64,000 nucleotides of DNA from an uncultured Paraprevotella sp. (lineage in GTDB: Bacteria; Bacteroidota; Bacteroidia; Bacteroidales; Bacteroidaceae). Of this stretch, positions 50,925 through 60,232 are shown piece after piece. The notes below the pieces were generated by a model that saw only the letters and a program-made list of their open reading frames with translations, did no database searches and was not told the origin of the DNA. Made by a program: the position numbers and the translations under genes. Each line of letters begins with the position of its first letter. Within the stretch, counting starts at the first letter, position 1. The DNA lies in NCBI GenBank assembly GCA_944321365.1, contig CALULA010000005.1:62001-126000 (forward strand). The letters are read 5' to 3'.

Positions 50925-52970
50925 TCAGCGGACAGACGCGCTTGTCAGTATCGCACCGCCGTTGACCGGCAAGGTCAGCTTGAACTTTCCGTTCTTAGCC
51001 ACCTTGCTTTCTTCTGCCACCGGAGTGCGGCCATCCTTTCCGTCATGATAGTACATCACGCTGCTGCCGGCCAGCATCGGAAGTTCCACCGTCAGTTTCA
51101 GCGTTTCCTGCTGAGCGTTCAGGGCCGCCACATACCAATCCTGTCCATGCCGACGAGCCAGCACGACATAACGTCCGGGGTAGCCGTCGATGAACTGCAC
51201 CTCATCCCATGTGGTCGGCACACGGCGCATGAAGTCAAGCTCAAAACCGGGAGCCTCCGTCAGATTGTCCGGCGTCAAGGCGAAATTCTGTATGCTGTTC
51301 TGGAACACCACCGCAGTTGCCAACTCAAAAATGTCCGTTGTACGGCGTTCCGTTCCGCCATCGTTTGTGCGGTTCAGCCGCCTGTTCAGGAAAGTGCCGC
51401 CGAATTCCATGCTCCCCACCGTGTTGCGGATGAACGGATGCAGCGTGGCATTGAAGGCTTCTTCGTCGCAGAAGCTTTGACTGAACACCAGATTCTCCGA
51501 AGCCAGAACAGCCTCGCTCCCGACATAGTTGGGATACATCCGCTCCCATCCGCGCGGTAAAGTGCATCCGTGGAAAATCACCATCAGACCATGGTCGTCG
51601 GCGTCGCTCAGAATGGCTTCATAAAGCCGCATGGTTTCCTGCTTGTCGCCTCCGAAAAAGTCCACCTTGATGCCCTTTACTCCCTGCTCCTGCAACCAAC
51701 GCATCTCCCGCTTGCGGGCAATGGGGTCGCACATGATGTTCACAGGTCCTTGCTCTATATCGTTCCACCAGCCGCTCGAACTATACCAGAGGAACAGCTC
51801 CACGCCCTTGCCGCGGGCATATCTGATAAGTTCCTCCATCCGTTCGTGCCCGATATTCGTATCCCACCAGTTGTCCACCAGCGTGTATTCATAGCCCATC
51901 GCCGCCGCCAAGTCGACAAAGCGCACCTGATCGTCGTAGTTGATGCTGGCATCCTGCCAGATGATCCAGCTCCACGTACCGCGTCCGGGATTGTAATCGT
52001 TCTGCGTAGTGAAGCGCGGTTCTACCACATCCCATGGAATGGTGGTCTCTACAACAGGCTCCAACGTGGCCCCCACTGTGACCGTCCGCCACGGTGTGGC
52101 ACCGGGCAAGGCAAGCGCAGGTTCTGAAGTGCCGTTGCCATTGTTTTCCTCTGCCATGGGGAAAGCGATGGTGTAAAGGCCGTCGTGAGCATCGCTCAGA
52201 CGCGAGGCACAGTAGCGGCTGTCCACTCCCGTCTCGCTCACCAGTACCCAGCCGTCCGTACCCACGCGGAACAGAGCGGGAAACGTATAGCCATGTCCGT
52301 ATTGCGACGGCTCGTCCATCGGAGCGTCGGCCTTGTACTTCTCTTCATAACTGGGCTTGGTCCGTTTCCATCCTATCATGGCGTCGCTCTGCGGAGTGAG
52401 GAAAGTCGTGGCCTGCTGCGGCAGACGGAATCCGGTTGTCTCGGCCAGCACACGCAGGCTTCCTGTCTCTCCCTGCCGCGGCAACAGGTAACGGAAAGCC
52501 ACATTGCAGTCTTCCACCACAAATTCCACCTCCATTTCCCGGCCTTCCGCGTTGGCCAGCTTGACTTTCAGCACATTGGCTTTCTTGTCCACGCGACTCA
52601 CCTTGCTGCGGGTCAGGTCGTACCGTATGTCACGCTGCTCTGTCTGCTCCCCTTTCCACTGCATGTCCTGACTGAAATCGCCTACATTCGTACGCATACC
52701 CAACGGAGATTTCTCCAGCATCACCACTTCCTGCCGATCGTCTTTCCCGTCAGTATAATAGCCTACGGTGTAATACGGACGGCCGCTTTCCAGTCCCACT
52801 TTCAGATATGTCCGCCCGTCCGGACTGGTCACGACCTTTTCTGTCTGCGCACTCAGCTGCGTCATCAGGGCCGAGCTGCCGGTTTCCGCACGGCTGTTTC
52901 CTGCAACAGACGGCAGGCCGGCCATCCACAGTCCGACCGCAAAAGCTGCTACCCAAAGTTCTTTTTTCAT
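50925..52970 (-). CDS. Glycoside hydrolase family 97
   Basis: A 681-residue secreted enzyme: signal peptide, N-terminal beta-sandwich, catalytic (beta/alpha)8 barrel from about residue 300 and a C-terminal beta domain. GH97 has inverting alpha-glucosidases (catalytic Glu) and retaining alpha-galactosidases (Asp nucleophile). Here the segment GVKGIKVDFFGGDKQ carries an Asp at the position expected for a retaining enzyme, and GSEAVLASEN a Glu that may be acid/base or calcium-related; alpha-galactosidase-like activity is therefore more likely. It follows the PL11 gene by 39 bases in one operon. Confidence 0.88.
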   Translation of the reverse strand: MKKELWVAAFAVGLWMAGLPSVAGNSRAETGSSALMTQLSAQTEKVVTSPDGRTYLKVGLESGRPYYTVGYYTDGKDDRQEVVMLEKSPLGMRTNVGDFSQDMQWKGEQTEQRDIRYDLTRSKVSRVDKKANVLKVKLANAEGREMEVEFVVEDCNVAFRYLLPRQGETGSLRVLAETTGFRLPQQATTFLTPQSDAMIGWKRTKPSYEEKYKADAPMDEPSQYGHGYTFPALFRVGTDGWVLVSETGVDSRYCASRLSDAHDGLYTIAFPMAEENNGNGTSEPALALPGATPWRTVTVGATLEPVVETTIPWDVVEPRFTTQNDYNPGRGTWSWIIWQDASINYDDQVRFVDLAAAMGYEYTLVDNWWDTNIGHERMEELIRYARGKGVELFLWYSSSGWWNDIEQGPVNIMCDPIARKREMRWLQEQGVKGIKVDFFGGDKQETMRLYEAILSDADDHGLMVIFHGCTLPRGWERMYPNYVGSEAVLASENLVFSQSFCDEEAFNATLHPFIRNTVGSMEFGGTFLNRRLNRTNDGGTERRTTDIFELATAVVFQNSIQNFALTPDNLTEAPGFELDFMRRVPTTWDEVQFIDGYPGRYVVLARRHGQDWYVAALNAQQETLKLTVELPMLAGSSVMYYHDGKDGRTPVAEESKVAKNGKFKLTLPVNGGAILTSASVR

Positions 52971-53009
52971 TGTCTTGTATGATTTTGATTAGTATAAAAA
53001 TTTAAGATT

Positions 53010-54956
53010 TCATCTTGCAAACTGGTAGCCACGGAACAGGCGGCCGCTCTTCTCCCACTCCGCGCCAAAATAAAAACCGGTCTGGGTGGGCTGGTTGTAT
53101 CCCACATTCTCCGTAACAAGACTGAGACGGTAGACACGATCTTCCAGAAACGTATGAAAACGATACGGTGTAGGCAGAGGCGATACGTAGACACGCAGTG
53201 CCTTATTGTCGGCTGTACGTACGATGACTTCCTCACGCCAGTCACCGATAATGTCGCCCTGCAGACAAGGATTACTTTTCGACCCGTTGTTGAAAGCACA
53301 GCCGTCAAACACTTGTATCGGGCGACAGCTTTGCGTCTGCCAGTCATACTTGCTAACAGTTTCATGATCCAGCATCTCGCGCAGCAGGTCGCCGTCCCAC
53401 CACACGGCCATGTTCATGGGCAAGTCACGAGGAGCGGCACAAACCACTTCCCCTTTCACATTGCGCAGGCCTCCTGAAGCCGACGACCACATCTCCAACC
53501 CGTAATTCGTGGGGTCGATGTCAGCCGCCATGCAACGCCCTACATCCTTGCCGGAGGGGATGCGGAAAATGACCTCCCCCGTAGCCGCGTCACGGAAATC
53601 GCTGCCGTCGCGACGGTTTTCATGACAGTCCCACACCTGCAGCCGGTCAGAGAAAGGATAAAACGCGGTCAGATGCAGAGCATCACCATGCCCGAAGCCC
53701 GTATTGTAAAGTCCCGTGCCGTCATGGTCGACGGCACACGACCCATAAGTTATCTCATCGCAGCCGTCGCCGTCCACATCTCCCACCCGCAGGTTGTGGT
53801 TGCCCTGCCCTGCATAGTCGGCCCAGCGGACACTGTCTGTATCAAACACCCAGCGACGGGTCAGTTGACGACCGTCCCAGTCGAAAGCCGCCAGCACGGT
53901 ACGGGTATAATACCCCCGGCACATCACCACGCTCGGATGGCGACCGTCCAGATAAGCCACAGCGGCCAAATAACGCTCACTGCGGTTGGCATAATTGTCG
54001 CCCCAGTCTTCCACCTTTCCGCGTTGCGGAACATAATCCACCGTCTGTAAAGCCAGGCCCGTGTCTCCGGCAAAAACCGTCAGGAACTCCGGCCCCGCAG
54101 CCACAATACCTTTCCTTCCGCCGGTCTCGTCTCCCACTCCAGAACGGTAATCCGCCTCCGGATCGCCCAGCGTCTGTCCGCAGCCGTCCACTGTCCCGTC
54201 GGCTGTCTTGGCCACCACTTCCGCCCTTCCGTCGCCGTCCAAGTCATATACCATGAACTGAGTGTAATGTGCACCGGCCCGGATATTGCGTCCCAGGTCT
54301 ATGCGCCAGAGCCGCGTTCCGTCCAGTTCGTAAGCATCCAGAAATACGGTTCCCGTAAAACCGTTTTGGGAATTGTCCTTCGCGTTAGTCGGCTCCCACT
54401 TCAAGACCAATTCCATCTCACCGTCGCCATCCAAATCTCCCACAGAAACATCGCTTGCCGTATAGGAACAACGCTCGCCGTCGGGCATCACCTGACCGGC
54501 CGGTTGCAGTAACGGTATGTCCACATAGCCCGTGGGAGCATCTGCCGGAAGAGTATACCGCCCGCCGGAAAGACGGTCCTCCCGCCCGTCCGTCACCGGA
54601 TATACTTCATATTCCGCTCTGCCGCGAGAAGGATTATAGTCAAAAAACTGAGTGGAAACCGATATGGGCGTCGGCGTCACCAGCAAACCATCCCGGTAGA
54701 CACGAAAAGACACGCCGGGCGCATCAGACGACAAGTAACGCCATCCCACCATCACGCTGTCTGCCGAAACACGCACCGCCACCACACCACGCCCCAAACG
54801 TTCGTGAACAACATTGGCCACCCTTTCCGTCCGCGCTCTTACCGGTAAACGCTCTTCAGCATGACACACCAAGGCTGTCTTCAATCCAAGAAGCCCGACA
54901 GCCCCTACAAAAAAACAAAAACGCACACAAAATGTCCGTCCAAATTTCATTATCAT
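53010..54956 (-). CDS. PL11 rhamnogalacturonan lyase
   Basis: A 648-residue secreted polysaccharide lyase of family 11. It cleaves the rhamnose-galacturonate backbone of rhamnogalacturonan I, leaving unsaturated ends that GH105 enzymes remove. It has a signal peptide and an eight-bladed propeller with several calcium-binding DxDGDG loops (VGDLDGDGEMELV, YDLDGDGRAEVV, VGDVDGDGCDEI), plus the C-terminal EVIVRTADNKALRVYVS and FHTFLEDRVYRLSL segments. It is the first gene of the PL11-GH97 operon. A second ATG two codons in (54950) could be the start. Confidence 0.92.
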   Translation of the reverse strand: MIMKFGRTFCVRFCFFVGAVGLLGLKTALVCHAEERLPVRARTERVANVVHERLGRGVVAVRVSADSVMVGWRYLSSDAPGVSFRVYRDGLLVTPTPISVSTQFFDYNPSRGRAEYEVYPVTDGREDRLSGGRYTLPADAPTGYVDIPLLQPAGQVMPDGERCSYTASDVSVGDLDGDGEMELVLKWEPTNAKDNSQNGFTGTVFLDAYELDGTRLWRIDLGRNIRAGAHYTQFMVYDLDGDGRAEVVAKTADGTVDGCGQTLGDPEADYRSGVGDETGGRKGIVAAGPEFLTVFAGDTGLALQTVDYVPQRGKVEDWGDNYANRSERYLAAVAYLDGRHPSVVMCRGYYTRTVLAAFDWDGRQLTRRWVFDTDSVRWADYAGQGNHNLRVGDVDGDGCDEITYGSCAVDHDGTGLYNTGFGHGDALHLTAFYPFSDRLQVWDCHENRRDGSDFRDAATGEVIFRIPSGKDVGRCMAADIDPTNYGLEMWSSASGGLRNVKGEVVCAAPRDLPMNMAVWWDGDLLREMLDHETVSKYDWQTQSCRPIQVFDGCAFNNGSKSNPCLQGDIIGDWREEVIVRTADNKALRVYVSPLPTPYRFHTFLEDRVYRLSLVTENVGYNQPTQTGFYFGAEWEKSGRLFRGYQFAR

Positions 54957-54976
54957 TGTCTCTGTTTATGAAAACG

Positions 54977-54984
54977 CAAATATA
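54977..54984 (-). promoter_or_regulatory. -7 promoter element for the PL11-GH97 operon
   Basis: CAAATATA reads TATATTTG on the minus strand, 21 bases upstream of the start codon. Confidence 0.5.
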
Positions 54985-55093
54985 AGAAAAGCCCTAAAGA
55001 AATTAAGGACGCGGACTGATAAAATCTATTAAATAATCCATCCGGTCCGGAAGAAAAGTAGAAAAATACGCCCTCTCTTCTCCGAAAATCCAT

Positions 55094-55101
55094 TATATTT
55101 G
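55094..55101 (+). promoter_or_regulatory. -7 promoter element for the amidase gene, very close to the start codon
   Basis: TATATTTG ends only 8 bases before ATG 55110. A transcript started from it would have a leader of a few bases at most. Confidence 0.45.
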
Positions 55102-55109
55102 TAGGCAAA

Positions 55110-56348
55110 ATGGAACGACGGAGGAGAACAGCGACGATAGTGGCCGTTATGGCATTCCTTCTGGCTTGGGCCGGAAGGACATATCCGGCATACGCTGCCA
55201 GCCTGAGTGCGGGCAAAGACAAATTCACAGTAGTCATCGATGCCGGACACGGCGGAAAAGACCCCGGTGCCATCGGACGGTTCTCACGAGAAAAGAACAT
55301 CAATCTGTCCGTAGCTAAAGCATTAGGCAAATTGATCGAGAGCAACTGCACGGACGTCAATGTCATCTACACCCGCAAGACGGACGTATTCATTCCATTG
55401 GGACGACGCGCAGAAATCGCAAACCAGGCACATGCCGACCTTTTTATTTCCATACATACAAACGCATTGCCGGGCAAAGCCATAGGGCGCGGTGCGGAAA
55501 CTTACACCCTGGGTATGGCGAGGGCGGATGAAAATCTGGAAGTCGCCAAACGGGAAAACTCCGTCATACTGGTAGAAAACGACTACAAAGAACGTTATCA
55601 GAATTTTGATCCCAACTCATCGGAAAGCTACATCATCTTCGAGTTTATGCAGGACAGATACATGGAACAAAGCGTGGATTTTGCCAAACAGATACAAAAG
55701 GAATTCCGCACCACAGGCGGACGTCCGGACAAAGGCGTGCATCAGGCCGGGTTCCTTGTACTGCGTGAAACAAGCATGCCCAGCGTACTCATTGAATTGG
55801 GTTACATCTCAACACACGACGAAGAGGCGTTTCTCAACTCTCAAAACGGCATCCGGAAAATGAGTCAAAGCATCTATAATGCCTTCCTGACTTATAAAAA
55901 ACAACACATGTCCGGGACATCGGTTCCTACAACTCAGACAAACCGGCAACCGGAAGATGACAAGCAAGTGACGGAAAGCGCAGCACCCGAAAGCGAAATC
56001 AACCTGCTGACCACTGCTCAAAGCCAAACCCCGTTCGCACAAGAAGAACCGACGGACCGGAAAGCCTCAAAAGCTGACAACAGTCCCGTCTTCAAAGTGC
56101 AGCTATTGGCCTCATCCCGACAAATTCCCGCTGGCAGTGCCCGATTTAAAGGACTTCAACCCATCACGTTCTACAAGGAAAACGGACTCTATAAATATAC
56201 TTACGGCGAGACAACCGACTATCAAGAGGCCGTCAAAATGCGCGAACACATACAGAAAGACTTTGAAGGAGCTTTCATCATAGCCTTTAAAAAGGGAGAA
56301 AGGATGAACCTGCAACAAGCTATATCTGAGTACAAAAAGAACAAATAA
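55110..56348 (+). CDS. N-acetylmuramoyl-L-alanine amidase with C-terminal SPOR-like region
   Basis: A 412-residue secreted zinc amidase that cuts the bond between N-acetylmuramic acid and the stem peptide of peptidoglycan. It has a signal peptide (MERRRRTATIVAVMAFLLAW), an Amidase_3 domain with zinc ligands in DAGHGG (residues 44-49) and SIHTNA (114-119) and the catalytic Glu in VLIELGYIS (about 228), then a low-complexity linker and a SPOR-like domain (SPVFKVQLLASSRQIP to FIIAFKKGERM). SPOR domains bind denuded glycan at division sites. The MCE gene follows after 15 bases. Confidence 0.9.
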   Translation: MERRRRTATIVAVMAFLLAWAGRTYPAYAASLSAGKDKFTVVIDAGHGGKDPGAIGRFSREKNINLSVAKALGKLIESNCTDVNVIYTRKTDVFIPLGRRAEIANQAHADLFISIHTNALPGKAIGRGAETYTLGMARADENLEVAKRENSVILVENDYKERYQNFDPNSSESYIIFEFMQDRYMEQSVDFAKQIQKEFRTTGGRPDKGVHQAGFLVLRETSMPSVLIELGYISTHDEEAFLNSQNGIRKMSQSIYNAFLTYKKQHMSGTSVPTTQTNRQPEDDKQVTESAAPESEINLLTTAQSQTPFAQEEPTDRKASKADNSPVFKVQLLASSRQIPAGSARFKGLQPITFYKENGLYKYTYGETTDYQEAVKMREHIQKDFEGAFIIAFKKGERMNLQQAISEYKKNK

Positions 56349-56363
56349 AAAGCAAAATAACTT

Positions 56364-57251
56364 ATGAAATACTTTACTAAAGAAGTCAAAATCGGGCTGA
56401 CCGGCATTGTTGCTATCGCAGCACTCTTCATCGGTCTCAACTTCCTGAAAGGCATCAACCTGTTCAAGTCGACCAATGTTTACTATATAGAATTCTCGGA
56501 CGTCAAGGGATTGGCCAAGTCCAGCCCGGTATACGCCAACGGATATAATATAGGTATTGTACACAACATCCTCTACAACTATCAGCAACCGGGGCATGTC
56601 CTGGTTGAAATCACTGTAGACGAAAACCTGAGAATTCCTCAAGGCACCAGTGCCAAGCTGGTGACTGAAATGCTGGGAGGCTGCAATCTGCACCTGTTGC
56701 TGGCCGACAGTAAAGAATATTACAAGCCAGGAGAAACATTCAAGGGCGACGACAGCAAAGGACTGATGGACCAGGCCGCCGACATGGTCCCACAAGTGGA
56801 ACAAGTCATCAGCAAAGTGGACACCTTGCTGACTGCACTCAACACTCTGGCTACCGACCCGAATCTGCCGAAAATCATGGACAACGCCAATGACATCACG
56901 GCCAACCTGAATGAAAGCAGCCGACAACTGACGATGCTGTTGCGCAACGACATTCCGCAACTCACAGGAAAAATAAACCGGATAGGCGACAATGTCATCA
57001 CACTGACCGACAACATGAATCAGCTGGACCTGCAAGGTACGATGAACAAAGTGGACACGACACTGAACTATGTGCAGCTGATGACCGAGAAACTCAACCG
57101 CAAGGACAACACACTGGGCCTGTTGCTCAATGACAGTTCGCTCTACAACAACCTGAGCAACACGGCAGGAAGCGCGAACAACCTGCTCATAGACCTGAAA
57201 GAGAATCCGAAACGCTACGTTCATTTCTCCCTTTTCGGACGAAAGAATTAA
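56364..57251 (+). CDS. MlaD/MCE-domain lipid-transport protein
   Basis: A 295-residue protein with one N-terminal membrane anchor (GIVAIAALFIGLNFL) and one MCE domain (NVYYIEFSDVKGLAKSSPVYANGYNIGIV, about 35-115), followed by a long helical part with a repeated hydrophobic pattern. MCE proteins form hexamers that move phospholipids between membranes in MlaFEDB-type systems. The ATPase and permease genes are not in this window. It is co-transcribed with the amidase gene. Confidence 0.88.
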   Translation: MKYFTKEVKIGLTGIVAIAALFIGLNFLKGINLFKSTNVYYIEFSDVKGLAKSSPVYANGYNIGIVHNILYNYQQPGHVLVEITVDENLRIPQGTSAKLVTEMLGGCNLHLLLADSKEYYKPGETFKGDDSKGLMDQAADMVPQVEQVISKVDTLLTALNTLATDPNLPKIMDNANDITANLNESSRQLTMLLRNDIPQLTGKINRIGDNVITLTDNMNQLDLQGTMNKVDTTLNYVQLMTEKLNRKDNTLGLLLNDSSLYNNLSNTAGSANNLLIDLKENPKRYVHFSLFGRKN

Positions 57252-57350
57252 GGGAAGCCCGCATCCGTTTAGTAGACAAGCACTTATAAAAAAGCAAGAA
57301 AAAGGAAACTTTTTATTTTTATTTTTTTTCGCTCTGAGAGCAAGGATATT

Positions 57351-57393
57351 AAGCCCGCCCGCCGCCATCCGCAGCGGGCGGGCTCTTGTTTTT
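57351..57393 (+). terminator. Terminator of the amidase-MCE operon
   Basis: The arms AGCCCGCCCGC (57352-57362) and GCGGGCGGGCT (57374-57384) pair perfectly and are followed by CTTGTTTTT. Confidence 0.9.
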
Positions 57394-57463
57394 ATCACGG
57401 AATATAGCGAACTTTGCAAAGTAGAAGTGTCAGGGAATTCATAGACTAAACAAAGATCCAAAA

Positions 57464-58873
57464 ATGGAAGGTCGAGGCGCGCAAACACTGTGGGAAAGTT
57501 GTCTCCAAATCATCCGGAATAACGTAGACAAGAAGCAATACGAAACTTGGTTTGAACCGATACAGATTCTCTCGTTCGAGAAGCAGACACTGACGTTCGG
57601 ACTGCCAAGCCAATACTTTTACGAGTTCTTGTCGGAACATTTCGGCAAGCTCATTTATTTGGCTGTAAAGCGAGTATTTGGCGAAGGAATCCAATTGAAA
57701 TACAGCCTTCTGATAGATCAGGGACACCATCTGACCATGAATATCGAACCGACTGCACGGCCGGTTCTGTCCACGCGCAACCGCAATCATTCCCAAGCAA
57801 CCGACAAAGCGTCATCACCCTTGCAGGCACCTACGCCACAAGATCTGGATCCGCAATTGAATCTGAACTACAGCTTCGACAACTTCATCGAGGGCATCAG
57901 CAACAAACTGCCGCGTTCCGTAGGTCAGGCCATAGCCGAACACCCCAAACAGTCCACGTTCAATCCTCTGTTTATCTACGGTGCATCCGGCGTGGGAAAG
58001 ACGCATCTGGTGAATGCCATCGGTGCAAAAATCAAGGAACTGCACCCTTCGAAACGCGTCCTCTACGTGTCGGCCCATCTCTTCCAGGTGCAATACACCG
58101 ACTCGGTAAGGAAGAACACGACCAACGACTTCATCAACTTCTACCAGACCATCGACGTTCTGATTATCGATGATGTACAGGAATTTGCCAGTCTGACCAA
58201 GACGCAGAACACATTTTTCCACATCTTCAATCACCTGCACCAGAACGGCAAACAACTGATTCTCACATCCGACCGGCCGCCCACCGCCCTGCAAGGAATG
58301 GAAGAACGCCTCCTGACGCGCTTCAAATGGGGACTGCTGGCCGAACTGGAGAAGCCCAACGAGCAGCTCCGTCACGACATTCTGGAAAGCAAAATACGGA
58401 GAGACGGACTGAACATCCCCGAAGAAGTCATCAACTATGTGGCCGAAAATGTCAATGACAGCGTACGCGAGCTGGAAGGTATCGTCAACTCACTCATGGC
58501 TTATTCCGTTGTCTGGAACCGTGACATAGACTTGTCGCTGGCCGAACAGATACTCAAACGTGCCGTCAAGACGGAAAACAAGCCTGTAACGGTAGACTTG
58601 ATCCTCAACAAAGTATGCAACTATTTCAACGTCAAGCAGGACGACATTTTCACCAAAAGCCGTAAACAAGCCATCGTACAGGTGCGACAGATTGCCATGT
58701 ATCTGGCCCAGAAATATACGAATCTTTCATCGGCACGCATCGGTGCCCTCATCGGCAAACGCAATCATGCCACCGTGCTGCACTCCTGCAACATCGTGGA
58801 AGACCGCATTCACGTGGACAAGACGTTCAAAGCCAAAGTAGACGAGATTGAATCTTCACTGAAGAAGCGGTGA
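57464..58873 (+). CDS. dnaA: Chromosomal replication initiator DnaA
   Basis: A 469-residue AAA+ protein that opens the origin. Domain I ([31 protein letters not shown]-like segment) is followed by a linker, the ATPase domain with Walker [10 protein letters not shown] (residues 173-181) and Walker B VLIIDDVQ (about 232), and domain IV with the DnaA-box signature ([14 protein letters not shown], about 430). A weak -7-like GAACTTTG lies at 57409. dnaN, recF and gyrB are not adjacent, and I see no cluster of DnaA boxes next to it, so this need not be the origin. Confidence 0.96.
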   Translation: MEGRGAQTLWESCLQIIRNNVDKKQYETWFEPIQILSFEKQTLTFGLPSQYFYEFLSEHFGKLIYLAVKRVFGEGIQLKYSLLIDQGHHLTMNIEPTARPVLSTRNRNHSQATDKASSPLQAPTPQDLDPQLNLNYSFDNFIEGISNKLPRSVGQAIAEHPKQSTFNPLFIYGASGVGKTHLVNAIGAKIKELHPSKRVLYVSAHLFQVQYTDSVRKNTTNDFINFYQTIDVLIIDDVQEFASLTKTQNTFFHIFNHLHQNGKQLILTSDRPPTALQGMEERLLTRFKWGLLAELEKPNEQLRHDILESKIRRDGLNIPEEVINYVAENVNDSVRELEGIVNSLMAYSVVWNRDIDLSLAEQILKRAVKTENKPVTVDLILNKVCNYFNVKQDDIFTKSRKQAIVQVRQIAMYLAQKYTNLSSARIGALIGKRNHATVLHSCNIVEDRIHVDKTFKAKVDEIESSLKKR

Positions 58874-58911
58874 GCCTGCAGGCCAACCCCTCGCCCCCGA
58901 CCGCATACAGC

Positions 58912-58943
58912 GATGGCTGCCGGAACAGAATCCGGCAGCCATC
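58912..58943 (+). terminator. Terminator of dnaA
   Basis: The arms GATGGCTGCCGGA (58912-58924) and TCCGGCAGCCATC (58931-58943) pair perfectly over 13 bp. There is no long T-run. Confidence 0.8.
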
Positions 58944-59053
58944 ACTTCGTTCTGAATCTTATCCAAGAAGTTTACGCATCCTCACCTGCACGGCGGCAAC
59001 TACCGCAGCTCCGGCAGCTTTCCCGCCGTCCGGCCGGACCTCCCGGAAAATCT

Positions 59054-59103
59054 TCCGCAAGAAACCGTCAGACTTTCCGCAAGACTCCGCCGGACTTTGC
59101 GCA
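59054..59103. repeat. 22-bp-period TTGCGCAA array G (3 cores, 1 more degenerate)
   Basis: TCCGCA at 59054 and 59076 and TGCGCA at 59098 are exactly 22 bp apart; a degenerate TCCTCA follows at 59120. The array lies between the convergent dnaA and nitroreductase genes, 110 bases past the dnaA terminator. Confidence 0.8.
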
Positions 59104-59176
59104 AGACTTGCCGGACTTTTCCTCAGACAAACCGCAGGCCCTCTCAACCGACGTCGCAATCCACCGGCCTTTCCGG

Positions 59177-59917
59177 TCAATCCAAAAAGCCTTGCCGCCT
59201 CAAAGCCTTCAGCAAGCCGCAGCTCATGGCCTCATTATCCTTCCGGGTATAGCGTATGTCGGTAAAAATCTGTGCTAAAGTCTCCTTATGATTGATTTCC
59301 ACAAAATGCCGGTTTTCCGCAAGCTGCTCCTTCGGCGTATAGTAGCGGTCTATGTCCGTTGCCGAATAGTCGTGGTAAATCTCGCTGTGCACGATGGCAT
59401 CCAGCGGCAAACGGTCGGTCTGTCCGGGACACTCATCGGGCCATCCCACGGTCAGCGTAGCCACCGGCATAACCAGACGGGGAAGCTTCAGCAGGTCAAT
59501 CAGCTGCTCCGGCATGTAAAGGGTGGTGCCCAGGTAGCAAATTCCCAACCCTTCTTCCTCAGCCAGATTACAGAAAGTCTGAGTGAACAACAAGGCATCC
59601 GTGGCAGCGTTCAGGAAAGAAAGAAAATTGTCATATCCCGGAACGGCCTTACGCTGCTCCGCCCAGCGCACGGTACGGTTGAAATCTGCACATACGGTCA
59701 GCACAACCGGTGCCTGCGTCACCATCGGCTGGTTGAAATGGGCCGGTGCCAGACGTCTTTTCATCTCCTCGTCACGCGTCACAACCACACTGTACAGCTG
59801 CATGTTCCCCATGGTCTGTGTCCTCTCGGCCACCTCCAGCAGGCGGCGCAGCAAGTCGTCGCCGACGGGTTTGTCAGCATACTTGCGGATGGTTCTTCTT
59901 TTTTCTACGTTTTCCAT
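59177..59917 (-). CDS. NfsA-like nitroreductase-family oxidoreductase
   Basis: A 246-residue nitroreductase-family flavoprotein of the longer NfsA/Frp-like type. The N terminus EKRRTIRKYADKPV, the FMN contact QTMGNMQLYSVVVTRD, the FLNAATDALLFTQTFCNLAEEEGLGICYLGTT core and VGWPDECP are clear. It may reduce quinones or nitro compounds with NAD(P)H; the physiological role is unknown. It is a single gene, convergent with dnaA. Confidence 0.85.
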   Translation of the reverse strand: MENVEKRRTIRKYADKPVGDDLLRRLLEVAERTQTMGNMQLYSVVVTRDEEMKRRLAPAHFNQPMVTQAPVVLTVCADFNRTVRWAEQRKAVPGYDNFLSFLNAATDALLFTQTFCNLAEEEGLGICYLGTTLYMPEQLIDLLKLPRLVMPVATLTVGWPDECPGQTDRLPLDAIVHSEIYHDYSATDIDRYYTPKEQLAENRHFVEINHKETLAQIFTDIRYTRKDNEAMSCGLLKALRRQGFLD

Positions 59918-59942
59918 ATCTAATTGTGCTTTTTACTTCATG

Positions 59943-59950
59943 CAAAGATA
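59943..59950 (-). promoter_or_regulatory. -7 promoter element for the NfsA-like gene
   Basis: CAAAGATA reads TATCTTTG on the minus strand, 26 bases upstream of the start codon. The region 59951-60118 shows no gene. Confidence 0.55.
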
Positions 59951-60118
59951 GCGAAAATAGCTCATAATGGTTTATCTTTCAAAGCTTTTTATTGAGCAAG
60001 AACTTACTTTTTGGACAACTTTTCAAGAGCTGCGTTCCGCTAAACAAAACAGAATCAGCAGGATAACGAACAGAAACGGAAAACTTTTCCAAAAGCGGAA
60101 AAGATTTTAAGTATTTCC

Positions 60119-60150
60119 TTTGGCCATCTCAAAAAACATACGTAGTTTTG
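60119..60150 (+). promoter_or_regulatory. Promoter of nrdJ
   Basis: TTTG (60119-60122), a 20-base spacer and TAGTTTTG (60143-60150) match both Bacteroidota boxes. The leader of about 75 bases is too short for a cobalamin riboswitch. Confidence 0.7.
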
Positions 60151-60232
60151 CAAATATCTTTCAGAATTCCCGTTGATGCTTCTACAAAAACGAGACGGAA
60201 ATCAAGCATAAACCAAATAAATCAATAAAACT

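Noticed and set aside
57252..57463. Replication origin next to dnaA
   Set aside because: No cluster of TTATCCACA-like boxes is visible on either side of dnaA; isolated near-matches (about 13674 and 36637) are single and far away.
56112..57488. Long antisense open frame (458 codons) opposite the amidase and MCE genes
   Set aside because: It is a shadow of two well-recognised genes on the plus strand, has no promoter or family features, and crosses their shared intergenic region. Similar long antisense frames opposite nusB, the EF-G paralogue, rpe and nrdJ were rejected for the same reason.
60151..60232. Cobalamin riboswitch before the B12-dependent reductase
   Set aside because: The leader from the predicted start site is about 75 bases, too short, and I see no B12-box-like sequence. 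The receptor gene at the left edge has its 5' end outside the window.
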